Assembly: GCA_021234155.1 (NCBI GenBank)
Contig: JAJEKV010000098.1
Span: 981,084-1,045,083, forward strand
Direction of reading: 5' to 3'
Source of the DNA: Isoetes taiwanensis
Lineage: Eukaryota > Streptophyta > Lycopodiopsida > Isoetales > Isoetaceae
DNA: 64,000 nucleotides
Shown one piece after another: positions 32,571 through 43,730 of the stretch (positions are counted from its first letter, which is position 1; every line of letters starts with the position of its first letter). The notes below the pieces were generated by a model, which did not search any database, was not told the DNA's origin, and saw only the letters and a program-made list of their open reading frames with translations. The position numbers and the translations under genes are program-made.

Positions 32571-33172
32571 AGTTCCTACATATTCTTCCTTTCTTCATAC
32601 GATTTGCCGGTTGCGCTTCTGCTGTGTTTTGATCCGCCCTACTAAAATCTTGGTGAGCAGATTTCTTTTCAGCAATGTTAGATGCTTATTTGGTTTCGGC
32701 AATTCCTAACTTACTAAAAGACTCCGCCTTATGTTCTGTAGCATCTGTAGCAGAGGACATCACTTCGCGTGTGGAATCGGAGGCTAAGAATTAAAACTCC
32801 AAAAGCCGGGAATTAAAACCAAAAGCGAAGTGCTCCGTTCTTCGAATCCAAACGCCTCAGAATTCAAGGTTAGTTTTGATTTAATTTTAAGCTACATGTC
32901 AATGGCAGGGTTAATCCAAGAAGACAAGCTTATGCATTTGCTCGAGGCAGAGGAAGCAGATGATGTTTATGAAAACCAGAATAGTTTTTTATAAACTTCA
33001 TCTGCTTCTTTTTGTTTCGAGTAAATTCTTGAGTTTCTCTTCCTGAATTAATCATGTTGTTGCATGCAAGTTTCTATTATGAATAGTAGATAGCATTAGA
33101 AAAATCTCAAAGATAATATTTGAAACACACTAAGCGTGTTTCGAATATATGCTAACCTTAGCCCAACTTATG

Positions 33173-33363
33173 TATACACGCTTGGCGTGCATTCAGCAGA
33201 GAGAGGAAAAAAAAAACTGTACAGATAGATAAGTAAATAGATAAAGGCCATGCAATTATTTACACGCAGCGCGTAAATAATTGTCTGGCCTTTATCTAAT
33301 TACTTATCCATCTGTACAGTTTTTTTTTTCCTCTATCTGTTGAATGCACGCCGAGCGTGTATA
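33173..33363. repeat. 190-bp near-perfect palindrome (foldback)
   Basis: The two arms mirror each other around 33268. The outer arms carry ACACGCTTGGCGTGCATTCA and its counterpart, then GAGAGAGGAAAAA / TTTTTCCTC, then CTGTACAGAT / ATCTGTACAG, then ATAAAGGCC / GGCCTTTAT, with a CACGC..GCGTG-like site at the centre. It looks like a foldback MITE or the hairpin of a small-RNA precursor. No flanking duplication was identified. Confidence 0.8.
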
Positions 33364-33536
33364 GTTTTTCCTATATACCAGTTTACACGCTGAGCGTGTA
33401 AACAATTTTATCCTTAGTTTCATCTTTTAATTTAAACACGACGGGCGTGTCTCTTAGTTTCTAAGTTTATAAATAAATAAATATAACACGCCAGGCGTGA
33501 ATACTGATACTCCGCTAACCTACTATAGATAGATAG

Positions 33537-34136
33537 ATGTCAAGTTACATTAATCACCCGGTTGGTGACGAAGATGCATTGGAATTACATTTGGGGCAGT
33601 AATCACAAAGCCCAGCTCCAGTTGCGGCTCCAAGCGTCGAACCGCATCCGAGCACCAATCCAGTTGGAGCCCCAGATGCACAAGTCTTGCAACCCCTGGA
33701 ATATTTAGATCAAGTGATGATGATGAACAGGGGGCGCAGGGCCATTTTAAGCCTGGGATCTGAGGCCCTAGAGATCACACGGAGGCTGGCAGTATTAGCT
33801 GACTACTTTGATCATGCAGTACATGCATTGATCGAGAGTGAATCTCACAACCATCAGCTCGAGATTCAAAATAAGGAGCTTCGTTGGTTAGTGGCTAGCC
33901 TCTATGCCCGGATGCCTCAACACGAACCACTACTGGAGGCGGCATACAATGCAATGCCTCAACCAATGGAGCATGACCAGGAGGTGGAGAAGGAGCAGGA
34001 GGAGGAGCAGGAGGTGGAGGTGGAGCAGGCGGGGGAGGTGGAGCTGGAGCCTGGGGTTTTTGCTGGGGTTTTACCAGAAGAATTCACTATGCCCTGGAAT
34101 GGAAATGGGAGTATCGATAGCCAAGCTACTCAGTAG
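33537..34136 (+). pseudogene. Coiled-coil protein with one in-frame TAA
   Basis: An ATG at 33537 opens 21 codons ending in LELHLGQ, then a TAA at 33600. The same frame then stays open to 34136: a Pro-rich stretch (PAPVAAPSVEPHPS), a helical region (ILSLGSEALEITRRLAVLADYFDH, then LEIQNKELRWLVASLY) and an acidic Glu/Val tail. The single stop in an otherwise continuous 200-codon frame looks like a CAA-to-TAA change. The first usable Met after the stop is at 33687 (149 residues). Function unknown. Confidence 0.45.
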
Positions 34137-34248
34137 ACTGGGCTTGAAACAGTAGACTGTGCTTGAAACAGTCTGGGATTTTGTATGTCTGGTTTATCCA
34201 GATTATATATAATTGTAAACTTTTGCCAATCAATAATTTTGTCTACTT

Positions 34249-34506
34249 CTATATTTCTACAATGTAATACATGTTACATACCTTTTTTAAGCGGTTTCTT
34301 GGCCATGCAACAAATGTTCTAACACTTTCTCCAACCGTATCCCCACCGGGGTGTCTGCGAGGTAGAGCTTCATCCATAGCGCAGCAGTTAATCACTGTAA
34401 CTCGGACATACTTATCCCCGAGCGGAATTCCATGACAGTTTGCAGTCGGATCGATGGAGTCGATCTTGTATAATCCTACTTTCCTTTTCTGATTTGTAGT
34501 TAACAT
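34249..34506 (-). pseudogene. DUF8039 / CACTA-associated domain fragment
   Basis: An 85-residue frame reads GDKYVRVTVINCCAMDEALP, then GGDTVGESVRTFVAWPRN. This resembles the DUF8039-type domain in proteins encoded by plant En/Spm elements (VRV..., LP..., TVG.a.g..v.WP). It is on the opposite strand from its neighbours and lacks the transposase core. Confidence 0.45.
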
Positions 34507-34509
34507 GAA

Positions 34510-35009
34510 ACATTCATCTTCGACACTGCAGACAATTGCTATTCAGACACCTACTATTGGAAATTAATGTTCAAGCTATAGGAATGAGATGAGTACCATA
34601 ATTCTGTAGCCATTCTTGAGAAGCTAATTCGAGTTCTCGAAATCACAGGCGCTATGGAAACTCAGGCGGTCTTTAAAAAGCTCGAGTTAGAAGAAAGCTT
34701 AGGTTAATTACATTTAAGCGGGATAAATGTAATCAATGAAAGAACACGGTAGATTGCTTTTTAAAAACTCAATGAAAGAAGTCGGCGGACGGGTTCTTTT
34801 TTTTTTGAAAGTGAATCTTCGTCATTATTATTTTTATATGTCAAGAATATTTCGAAACTACATATAATAGTGTTTTCTTGAAATTCAAATTTCTCTTGTA
34901 CAGGTGGAAAAAGCTATTTCTTGGCAGCTATTTCTCGAACAGGTAGAAAAAGCTAGCTCGAGCGCGTATCCGAGCGACCTTGCGACTCTGTTACTAGGTG
35001 ACTCCGGAG
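34510..35009. other. Intergenic, no supported gene
   Basis: AT-rich with short poly-T runs near 34797. No motif recognised. Confidence 0.5.
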
Positions 35010-35127
35010 ATGTCTTTTAAAACGAGAGGTGGTCGAGGCGGACGGGGCCGAGGAAGCGGTGGCAGAGGAAACTCAAAACCCGGCTCTTCTCAAGTTTTAG
35101 AGGACCTTGAGCAGACCCCTATTCAAG
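35010..35127 (+). CDS. RGG-rich first exon (putative)
   Basis: ATG at 35010 opens MSFKTRGGRGGRGRGSGGRG, an Arg-Gly-rich stretch typical of nucleic-acid-binding proteins. It is followed by NSKPGSSQVLEDLEQTPIQ and a donor CAAG|GTATTT. The next exon-like frame starts after TTTTGAAG at 35606. Phases do not match directly (phase 1 versus phase 0), so an intervening exon or a mutation is needed to join them. Confidence 0.45.
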
Positions 35128-35606
35128 GTATTTAATTTGCCACAGAATACACACTGTATAGAGAGTATTATGCTTGCATGAATTTGAGTTATTTCCTTGC
35201 CTTCAGTTAATATGCTTTGCATGAATTTGAGTTATTATGCTTTGCATGAATTTTAAGTATTACCTTAAGTTAATGCTCTGATTGTCTGTTTTTTAGAATA
35301 TGATTTTGCTCTGTTTTTAGAATATAGTTTTTAGTAGTTTTGAGCGTGAGCTGGAGGTTTGACAGTTAGAGATAGCAATGTTCAATGAGGTTAAATAGTG
35401 TGAAATATGGATTCATAAAGGGTATGTAGCTTAAAATGTGGATGCAAACTAATTTAGTTTCAAATTCACGCATAGCATATATATAGTTCATAATAGGAGC
35501 TACCAACACGCCAAGCGTGAATTGTACTAATTTAGGTTTAAATGCACGCCAAGCGTGATCTCTTGTTCTGAAACATACTCTAAAAAATGTTCATCTTCTT
35601 TTGAAG

Positions 35607-36290
35607 AAAACCCCTAATAATTCGGGGTCTATTCCTGGCAAGAAACTAAGGGTAGACGACCCAGATGCAGTACAATATGATCTCACCTTAGATGATGAAG
35701 GGCCGATTCTTATAGCAACCACTGACCCTGCGTGCCCTGAAGAGGAAATGGATGAGGGTGCCGAGTGGTACGTTGACCTTGCCAAGACAAATGGCAAGCT
35801 CGACTTAACTCTCTTCTCGAGGAAAAAGGAAGCAGACAAGATGACCAAACAAGGGATCCTAATCTCTTGTGAGGAAGAGGACGACACCAACTGCAAATTG
35901 CTCTTGGAGATTACACATAAGCAGAAGAAAGATCTGCTCAGGCTTACTCACTGTAGAGCTACCGCATACAAGGATACGTTCATGAAGACAGATGTGAATG
36001 GTGAGACATGTTTTAAGTATGGCTGGCCCACCAATGTAGCAGTTACGCCAATATCTATTTGCCAAGGGGTTACAGCTGTGCGTAGAGGCATGTTCAATAA
36101 ACCGACACCAAGTCACTATTTGTAGCAAGCTAGGGAATTAGCTGACTTGAAAGCTTCTAGGAGGGTCCTAAATCTAGGGAAGGATGTTCTTCCTGCAGTT
36201 GTCGAAGACATGGAGGCTTCTGTTTTTGAGAATGAACAGGACACAATGTTTCTTCAAAGAAAAAGAAGAAGGCACAAACCACAATTTGGT
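35607..36290 (+). pseudogene. Unknown protein with one in-frame TAG
   Basis: The frame runs from the acceptor-like TTTTGAAG at 35606 to TAG at 36123-36125 and continues in the same frame to about 36287. There a donor-like GTATAATTC follows RKRRRHKPQFG. It begins PNNSGSIPGKKLRVDDPDAVQ and has an acidic first third, a central DLAKTNGKLDLTLFSRKKEADK, and a C-terminal basic cluster. The composition is that of a real globular protein. The TAG in HYL(stop)QAREL could be a decayed CAG. Family not recognised. Confidence 0.45.
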
Positions 36291-36706
36291 ATAATTCTTT
36301 CTTGTAAATTTAGTCGAGGAAGATGGATACTTGTTTTAAATATCATCTATGTCACCTTTTTCCTGTTCCTATATGCTATGCATATGGCCCTTCCACAATG
36401 TTCTTACACGTAAATAAATAAACGTCCTTGCTAGGGCAAAAGAAATGGAAGAGTGGAAAAAGAAAAAAGGTAAATGAAAAAGTAAAAAAAAGGAAAAGAG
36501 TGATAAAAAAAAAAAAAAAAAAAAAAACCATGGAAACGTAAAAGGAAAACGAAAAAGAAAAAACAATTTGCTCCAGTGTATCATTTACAGTTCCTAGCTA
36601 TGCCCAGCAACGCTAGGCTCCATTTCTAGTCTAAGATAACATAATGCAACATCACCACCATCAGAAATTACTCCAATATGCAGGCATATTGTGGACTACA
36701 TATTAC
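36291..36706. other. A-rich spacer
   Basis: Contains a run of more than 20 A residues at about 36506-36528 amid AAAG/GGAA-rich sequence. This could be the tail of a plus-strand retroposed sequence, but no body was recognised upstream. Confidence 0.4.
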
Positions 36707-36965
36707 TTGCTCAGGATCAACATAACCTTTTGTGCCAACATCACTGGAGGAACCTAGACTTTTCCCAGCTTGTAAAAGCCCTCATAATCCAAAGTCTGTA
36801 ACCTTTGCACCAAAATTCTCATCAAGAAGAACATTGCTGGACTTGAAATCCGCATGTGCAACCAGTGCTGTCTCCCCGTGTAAATATTGTAAGCCTGCAT
36901 CAAAATAAATCATCAAATTTCCGTATTGGTAAAAACAACAGTAGTTTCAAATATTTGTTTTTTTT

Positions 36966-39420
36966 ATTGAAGGATGGTATTATATTTATATTGTGAAAGG
37001 AGAACAAAATTGACTACTTATATGGGGAGTGTCCACCCAGATCTAACCTCCAAGAAAATGAAGCTAGATAGCGGAGGTTTGACTGAAATTCTAAGACACC
37101 AAAAGATGTCAAAAAAAGAAGGAAATAACTATAACTATAACAGTTTTCTGGAGAAAGGTTATAAACAGAAACCATAAACTCTGAGATAAAGATGATAGAG
37201 TTTTATAATGTTTTAAGTTGTCTTCAAACAGGAGTTCGAACCTCGGCATCAGGTCTTCTATCCAGAGGAGTAACCAGCTCCGTCCAAGGGGTCCGGCCCT
37301 TTCGTGACCATTGTCATCTTGCAATAGAGGCATGGGCATATTCTGGATTGTGCAAAATTGTACTTTCCTGCAGCATCTCTGGCTTGACAGATAAATTCTC
37401 TCTTCAAATCTGGCTGAAGGGCACACGAGCAAATGCAGTCACAGTCTTCTTCGAAGTGATGAAGGGAGCAACCTGTCAGGAATTCAGCTGCCCATTTCTG
37501 AATGTCTTCATATTTCTTATTTGGGAAGGAGATCCGTCTGCTCATAAGAAAGAATTTTCCTGCAAAATAGGTGAACTTATGAGTAGATTTTATAAATCCA
37601 AGACACATCATAAAACCATCATTCATTTAAATTGGGATTATGTCTGTTCCAAAAGTGCGCCAGTTTGGCCCTATACAAGCTAAATATTGTTGTTTTTACA
37701 TTAAACCAATTCACCAAAAATCTCACTCAAAAACACTTGTTGACTAGTCTAATTCAAATTATGCCATAAAAAGGAGGCTTATTCATGCATTATTGAGATA
37801 TTTCTCTGAGGTAGAATAATGGAGAATAGCTATTGTTTTTCATGTTTTAATCTTCTAATATAATTTATAGGACATGCAAATAGCGTCAATATACATGTAA
37901 TATATATTTAGCAACATTAAAAGTTAACCCAATATCCAGTGTTTGAAGACAGAATCAAGACAAACACAATACACCTTATAGTTGACATTCAACACAATTA
38001 TTCAAAAATACACTCTCATTAATTTGCAAAGGGCCTACGAACAACAAAAAAATGAGGTACGTAAACATTTACTTGTTTGATTTATAAAAACATATATGTA
38101 AATAAAATCATGCTTTACTGTTTACATTAGAACGTGAAAACATGGAAAACGCGCTTGGCGCGATTTAGCTTGGATGATTGAAGGTCCAAAAGTTTAAGTT
38201 TCGTAGTAAATATTAATCCATCTTTCATCCTCTTCTTTGAGAATGATAGAGCCCACGCATATATGGAAAACATTTATCCCCTTCAGCAGCATCTATTCCC
38301 TTCATTCCCCCAGTACACAATCAGAACTGAGTTAATTTTGCAAACAAATTGTAAGCAAACAGAGCAAGAATCACATGATCTGTGCTGCTACAAGCCTTTG
38401 GAAACAAATATAATGTCATTGGGAGCAAGCATTTGGGTCTTGTCTAAATCTTCTGCAAAATAACTATTAAATCCTAAGCAATCCCATCTGTGTAGTGTGC
38501 TTTCCAGATATTCATAAAAGCTTCTCATCTCATATCGTTCCTTTTGCTTCTGTATCATCGCCAAATTGAAGCAAATAAGATCTCAACGAACTGAAGAACA
38601 CATTCAACAGTAACTTGGTACATAAACTCTGATTCGGAATTGAAGGCCAAATAATAGATTATCATAATCGAAATAGAGAGATTTAAACTTGATGGTAATA
38701 ATACCTGCAGATATGGCAGTCCCTCTATCTCTTGCATGCCCTAGTCATTTGAAATATGATCCTGCAGAAAACACAGCCATTGCAAGAGAACCTAAGGCGA
38801 ACCATACTCACTATAGCCTGAATGGCTGCATCCGAAATGGTAGAAAGAGCAGACCGAGCTCGCCTGGCATGAAGAAGGTCGGAACAGGTCTTTCTATGAA
38901 GAACGAAATGGAAAAAAAATGCCGAAATAGGTTTGTCCATGAAGAAAGCAGGGAAATATATGGGAAGGAAAGTCGGAATGGCAAAAAGGTCGGCATAGGC
39001 CTGGCTATGAAGAATGTTCAGAGAAAAGAAAGCCTCTTGCCTCATCCTTCCTTAGTCATCCTCAGCTGGAATGTGCCTCCTTTGTTGCCTCAGTCAAAAT
39101 GGGCTAAGCAGGCGCCATAGCCTGAAGAGGCCGCCATAGGTCGAAGGCGCCATAGAAGAAGCCGTAGCTCGAAGTCTGGAGGAAAGGCGCCGCTCGAAGT
39201 CAGGGCGGAGAGAAAGAAGAGAAGAAAAGAGCGGGCGTATAAAAAAATGAAAAAAAAAAGGGCGTGAGGAAAACGAAAAGGACGAAGAAGGGGGAAAGTG
39301 GGAAAAGTAGGGGGAAAGTTTTAAGAAAGTGACGGGCGGACGGGAAGAGAAAAAACGCGACGAAAGAAAAAAAAACCTAAAAGCGACGGAAGTTGCGTGA
39401 AAAAAAAACTCCCAAAATTA
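36966..39420. other. Non-LINE sequence between LINE body and tail
   Basis: Short open frames on both strands (minus 37626-37258 with LKREFICQARDAAGKYNFAQ; plus 38689-39120 with repeated VG.GL.MKN-like segments). None was recognised. A GCGCTTGGCGCG palindrome lies at about 38150. 39160-39420 is purine-rich and G-rich, unlike its surroundings. It may be transduced flanking DNA or an older nested insertion. Confidence 0.4.
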
Positions 39421-39476
39421 AGACATATTCTTAAAATAATTGAATGTTGGTTATAATTGGTTTGAGAGAGAATGGC

Positions 39477-40969
39477 CTAAGGCCATATAATTTCATTGCA
39501 GAAAACCAATTTGTTTCTACCTTTCCAGATTCTCCATAGAAGGATATAAAAACTCCAATGTCTGGGAGAGTTTGGAAGAAAGAAATCAGCTTCAGGACTC
39601 TCAAGAGAGAGATTGAGTAGCAGGGCTTCTGAAGAGATCTCGATTGTCCATTGGGACCAGAAGCAGGATCTGAATAAATGGTCTTCATTTTCTGCATGAG
39701 AGAGACATCTGGGGCAGGCATTAGTGTTTGAAAAGTTACAACTGAAGCGCTTGCAGTTTGTGGCCAAGCTTTTGTGCCATAGTTGCCAAATGAATGCCTT
39801 GATTTTGGGGTTAATCGGGGATTTCCAAAGATGTATGAGATTGGCTCTGCAGCGTTCCTGGGATATTCCCCATTTAAGGTGTATACTCATTTCTTGATCT
39901 TTCATAAGATACTTGTAAGCCTCCTTTACTTTAAAAAGGAGTTTCCCTTTGTATTGCCAGGTGATATTGCTGTTGTTCCATTCTGCTTGAGAGATATAAT
40001 TTGAAATGGCATTATAAAGAGATCTGCTGCTATCATCTTCATACCTGATACTGGAAGAATCAAAAGGAATAGGTCCGTTAGCATCAAACAAATCTGAGAT
40101 TGTGATCAAACCTTTTTCTTGCCACAGTTTAGCTTGGTCTGGGAAGTTTCTAATAAGACAATGGGAGATGTTTTCCCCGAGGAGGTAAGGATTCCAGAAT
40201 ATGTTTTGAGAAAGGGAGATTCCTTTCTCCCATGAATACATTCCCTTTACCTGCTTCCAAGCCATTATCCACTTCCTTATCAAGGGAGGACAATCGTTGG
40301 GAATCTGAAATTCAAAAAAGGCTGCATCTGGGAGCAACATTTTGATGTTCCATCCATATGGTTTGCATTTGAGGATGTAATGCTTGATAAGGACTGAAAC
40401 TGGATGCTGGATCTTGTCTGTAATAGCTCTCTGAAGAAGTATTTTGCTGCAAGGGCTGTGGCATGCTTTTCAATATTGATGATCCCCAAACCTCCCATAG
40501 ACTTGGACTTGCAACATTCTTCCATAGAGACTGGAGTCCAGCATTTTCTGTTGCTGCCACAAGAGATAAATCTCCCAAGGATACCCTGTAGCTTTTTGTA
40601 AACATATTTTGGAGCAAGAATGAAGGAGGATTGATAAACATGGGTTGAGGCAATAACCGAGTTTGCGAGAATTGCCCGACCAACTTTAGAAAGGAACTTG
40701 GAGTTAAGAGTATCAACTTTGTGGTAGAATTTCTCAATGATGCCATTCCATAAATCAGCAGCGTTTGATCGGATGGCAAAAGGAATGCCAAGCAATTTAG
40801 AATGAACATTTGGGGGGTTGAAACTGCAATCAAGGAGAGTAGCGGCCTGAGCTCCCAGATCCGGGTTATGGGAGGTAATCTTGGATTTGGCAGGATTAAT
40901 CTTGCATCCAGAAAGGTTGCCGAAATCATTTAAGATTTCTTTGGTGTGATTTATCGACTGTAGTTTCAA
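39477..40969 (-). pseudogene. LINE ORF2, C-terminal half
   Basis: Two overlapping frames (40969-40280 and 40340-39477) carry the part of ORF2 after the RT active site: LSGCKINPAKSKITSHNPDL, KVGRAILANSVIASTHVYQS, then MGGLGIINIEKHATALAAKY. The zf-RVT region follows (PINPKIKAFIWQLWHKSLATN, CPRCLSHAENEDHLF) and ends WRIWKGRNKLVF. A frame change lies near 40310. Endonuclease and most of the RT are absent because of 5' truncation. It is of the same L1 type as the element at 4644-9858 but clearly diverged. Confidence 0.82.
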
Positions 40970-40976
40970 ATATTTG

Positions 40977-43730
40977 AATGCACCTTATCTAGTGTGGTGG
41001 ACTATGTGCTGGTGCCTGAGCAGGATATGCATGTCGTCAAGCACTTCCAGGTGGGAACAACTAATAGGGATAAAGAGATCGACTCGGACTACCACTTTAC
41101 TTGATGTTGGCTTGGCAGGTTGTGCAAACCCCCGGTGCAACAACTCCTCATATGCCTCAGCTGCGATTAGATTATGAACATGCAGGGGTTTATGCCCAGA
41201 TGCTTAAAGATGACCTGGCAGAAATTTTGCAATATCCTACACTAAAGCAACAGACAGGCCGACTGACTGATGTGCTACTGCGGCAGAGAGATGCTTTGGG
41301 AGCCGCCCCCGACGGACCTCCAGGAACACAACCTTCCCACGTAATCAATGGTTTGATGCAGAGTGTAAGGAACACAAACGCTGGCTCTGCCAAGTCATAG
41401 ACCCTGCTTTACGCCCACATGCAGTCAGACAGTACCGCGTCTTCCTTAAAGCTAAGAAAGCCAGGTAAATTGCAGCGCATCAAAGGGAAATGTTTTACCT
41501 CCTAGAACGTCGCCCCAGGACCTTCTGGCGAAGGGTTCTTAGAAAGCCAGTACAGCCCACAGAGAATATCACTCCCGAGCAGTGGAGGCAATACTTGCAA
41601 CAGCTATACGACCCTCAGGGTGCCATGCAGCATTACCCCTGCATGGTATGCAGGCAGAATTGCTTAAGTGGGCAGGGTCGTCCAGAATACCAGTGCTGAT
41701 CGCCTTGTTTAACAAGGCATTACAGGAAGGCTTCCCGCTGCAGTGGACCAATAGCAGAGTTGTTCCCATCTATAAGGCAGGTGACCCACACTGGCAGCCA
41801 ATTACCGAACAATCATGGTTAGTTCGGTATTTGTAAAACTGCTTGTTGGGATTCTCGAGCAGCAGTTGACGGGCTGGGTAGAGGCAGCAGAGGTGCGGGC
41901 CCTCACCTAAGCAGGATTCAGACCTCGACACTCAACCATTGACCACATCTTCACGTTGCGAACTCTGGTTGAAGACAGCAGGAACCGCTGTCAGGATCTA
42001 TATTGTTGCTTTGTGGATTTTGCGAAGGCGTTTGACACTGTGCCTCGGGAAAAACTATAGGCAAGATTGCGACAACTGGGGGTTCCTGTAGATTTGCAAA
42101 ATGCAGTGTACAGGCTATATGAAAGATGCTCGGGTCGGTTGCAGCCGACAAGCCAACCATTTTATAGTAGTATCGGGGTTCGTCAGGGATGCCCTCTCTC
42201 CCCAACATTATTTGGGCTTTACATTGATCAATTGGAGAGCTGGCTTGCTGATAATAAAGGTGATGGAGCTCACCTTCTCTACCAGATCATCAGACAGTTA
42301 ATATATGCTGATGATGTAGACCTCCTAGCTTACACATCAGCAGACATGCAACGACATCTCGATGCCCTGGACACATTCTGCCAAGCGACTGATATGCGTG
42401 TCAACCTAGCCAAGACTAAGGTGGTTTTCATATCATCTTCAGGTCAGTCGAGGATCTCCTCCTTCAGTTACCGAGGGCAGAATGTGGAAGTAGCATCCAC
42501 ATACAAATATTTGGGAGTGGAGTTTCCTTCTACTATGCATTGGGACACATCCATACGACTACGAGTGACGGCGGGCTGGAAGGCACTATATGCAATGCAA
42601 AACAATAGTCATAGAGCGGAGTTGTATGATTGGGCCCATCAGTCAGACCTGTTCAAGGTCTTAGTGGAGCCTGTCCTTTTATACGGAGTTGAAGTATGGG
42701 GCCTAGTAGTATCCCTTGCTACTTGGAATGACTTGGAGCAGGTGCAGAAAGCCTTCTTACTTAGTACGAGCACTAGGGGTGAAGTCCACAGTCCCATATC
42801 AAATTCTACTGCATGAGACAGAATTCTTGCCTCTTCAGATGGTGGCCCTTGATCGCCACATTGTCTATTTTCAGAAGGTGGTCAATATGGACGATGCTCG
42901 TCTCCCTGAACTAGCTTATATCATGGCAATGGGGCCGCAACGTCTCAAGGCCTACTGGAGGGAAAAGAGAGCTCAATGGTTGGCTAGATGGAATGTGCAG
43001 GAGAACAGGTGTATACATGTGCAAACAGAGGCAGATCGCTATAGCTTGAGGCAATACCTTGACGTTTGCTTCCTCAGCAAGCTTTGGGATGCCAATGCCC
43101 TTGAACATGTCAAGACAAAGACACTACCACGCATAAATCCTGTACATTGAACGTAGGCCCGCACGCTACCAAGGTATTACCACTTCTGCCCATGAAAAGG
43201 CACAGACTCATTGCCTCCATTCGCACAGGGGCACATCATCTTCGAATTGAGACAGGCAGATGGATTGGTGAGCCACGCCAGAACAGGCTCTGTCAATGCT
43301 ACCAAATGGGAGTCATTGAGGATGAATCTCATACCCTTCAAAGTTGCCCAGCATATGATCAAATCCGGACGCGCTATGCTAAGTTGGTCAGGCATGGCCA
43401 GCCATTACATGTGGCATTGAGCATAGCATCCGTACGAGTGCTGGGATCATACCTTCAGGAGGTTATGGACATGCGAGATCAGCTATGTCCTCGGGCACAC
43501 ACTTGACATGTATATATACATTTATTTCATGATGATGTATACGTGTACAGTTTGACATCATTCTTATTACTGCCACAGTTTTTCCCTCGAAAACCCTTCG
43601 GGAGGGGGGGGGGAAGGGTTTTAACCCGGACAGTAACAAGTTTGTTGCGCTCCTTCTGGGTCCCATAGGCCGATTGGTCTCAGTGGACGATAAAAAATCA
43701 TTATTATTCTTATTCTTATTCTTATTCTAG
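40977..43730 (+). mobile_element. Microsatellite-tailed LINE, 5' truncated
   Basis: Starts within the endonuclease end (VDYVLVPEQDMHVVKHFQVG). Frames then cover linker, RT and a C-terminal region. The palm has FVDFAKAFDTVPRE (about 42013), then GVRQGCPLSPTLFGLY (about 42177) and the catalytic LIYADDVDLLAY (about 42297), then MRVNLAKTKVVF. The C-terminal part has HHLRIETGRWIGEPRQNRLC. Two or more frame changes interrupt it (near 41690, 42057 and 42780). The 3' end is GGGTCCCATAGGCCGATTGG, then GTGGACGATAAAA and an ATTCT microsatellite (about 43704-43729) instead of poly-A. Confidence 0.85.
42067..43506 (+). pseudogene. RT domain and C-terminal ORF of the microsatellite-tailed LINE
   Basis: 42067-42816 is open for 249 residues with GVRQGCPLSPTLF and the YADD box; 42716-43150 and 43147-43506 continue it in other frames. 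The C-terminal segment ends with a Cys/His-bearing stretch (RLCQCYQMGVIEDESHTLQSC) that is conserved in the window's other copies. An upstream TAG at 42057 separates it from FVDFAKAFDTV in the same region, so the copy is defective. Confidence 0.8.

Larger units (their letters stand above)
31359..35558. repeat. Dispersed CACGC-NNN-GCGTG palindromes
   Basis: Copies seen near 31359, 32485, 33125, 33176, 33262, 33346, 33384, 33436, 33486, 35506 and 35544, with a related GCGCTTGGCGCG at about 38150. Typical form CACGCC(A/G)AGCGTG or CACGCTTGGCGTG. Most lie in non-coding parts near the two TATA promoters, the foldback and the exon at 35607. This spacing resembles subterminal protein-binding repeats of DNA transposons. 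Confidence 0.75.
36941..40976 (-). mobile_element. L1-type LINE with 17-bp target duplication
   Basis: The direct repeat GTAGTTTCAAATATTTG is at 36941-36957 and 40960-40976. The body 36958-40959 begins with 8 T residues on the plus strand, the short poly-A of a minus-strand element. The LINE coding part is 40959-39477. The remaining 2.5 kb towards the tail is unusually long for a 3' UTR and contains sequence of different composition. The insertion lies in an intron of the receptor-kinase pseudogene. Confidence 0.75.

Noticed and set aside
37215-37250. B-box-like GGAGTTCGAACCTCGG
   Set aside because: An isolated match without an A box or a repeat structure.
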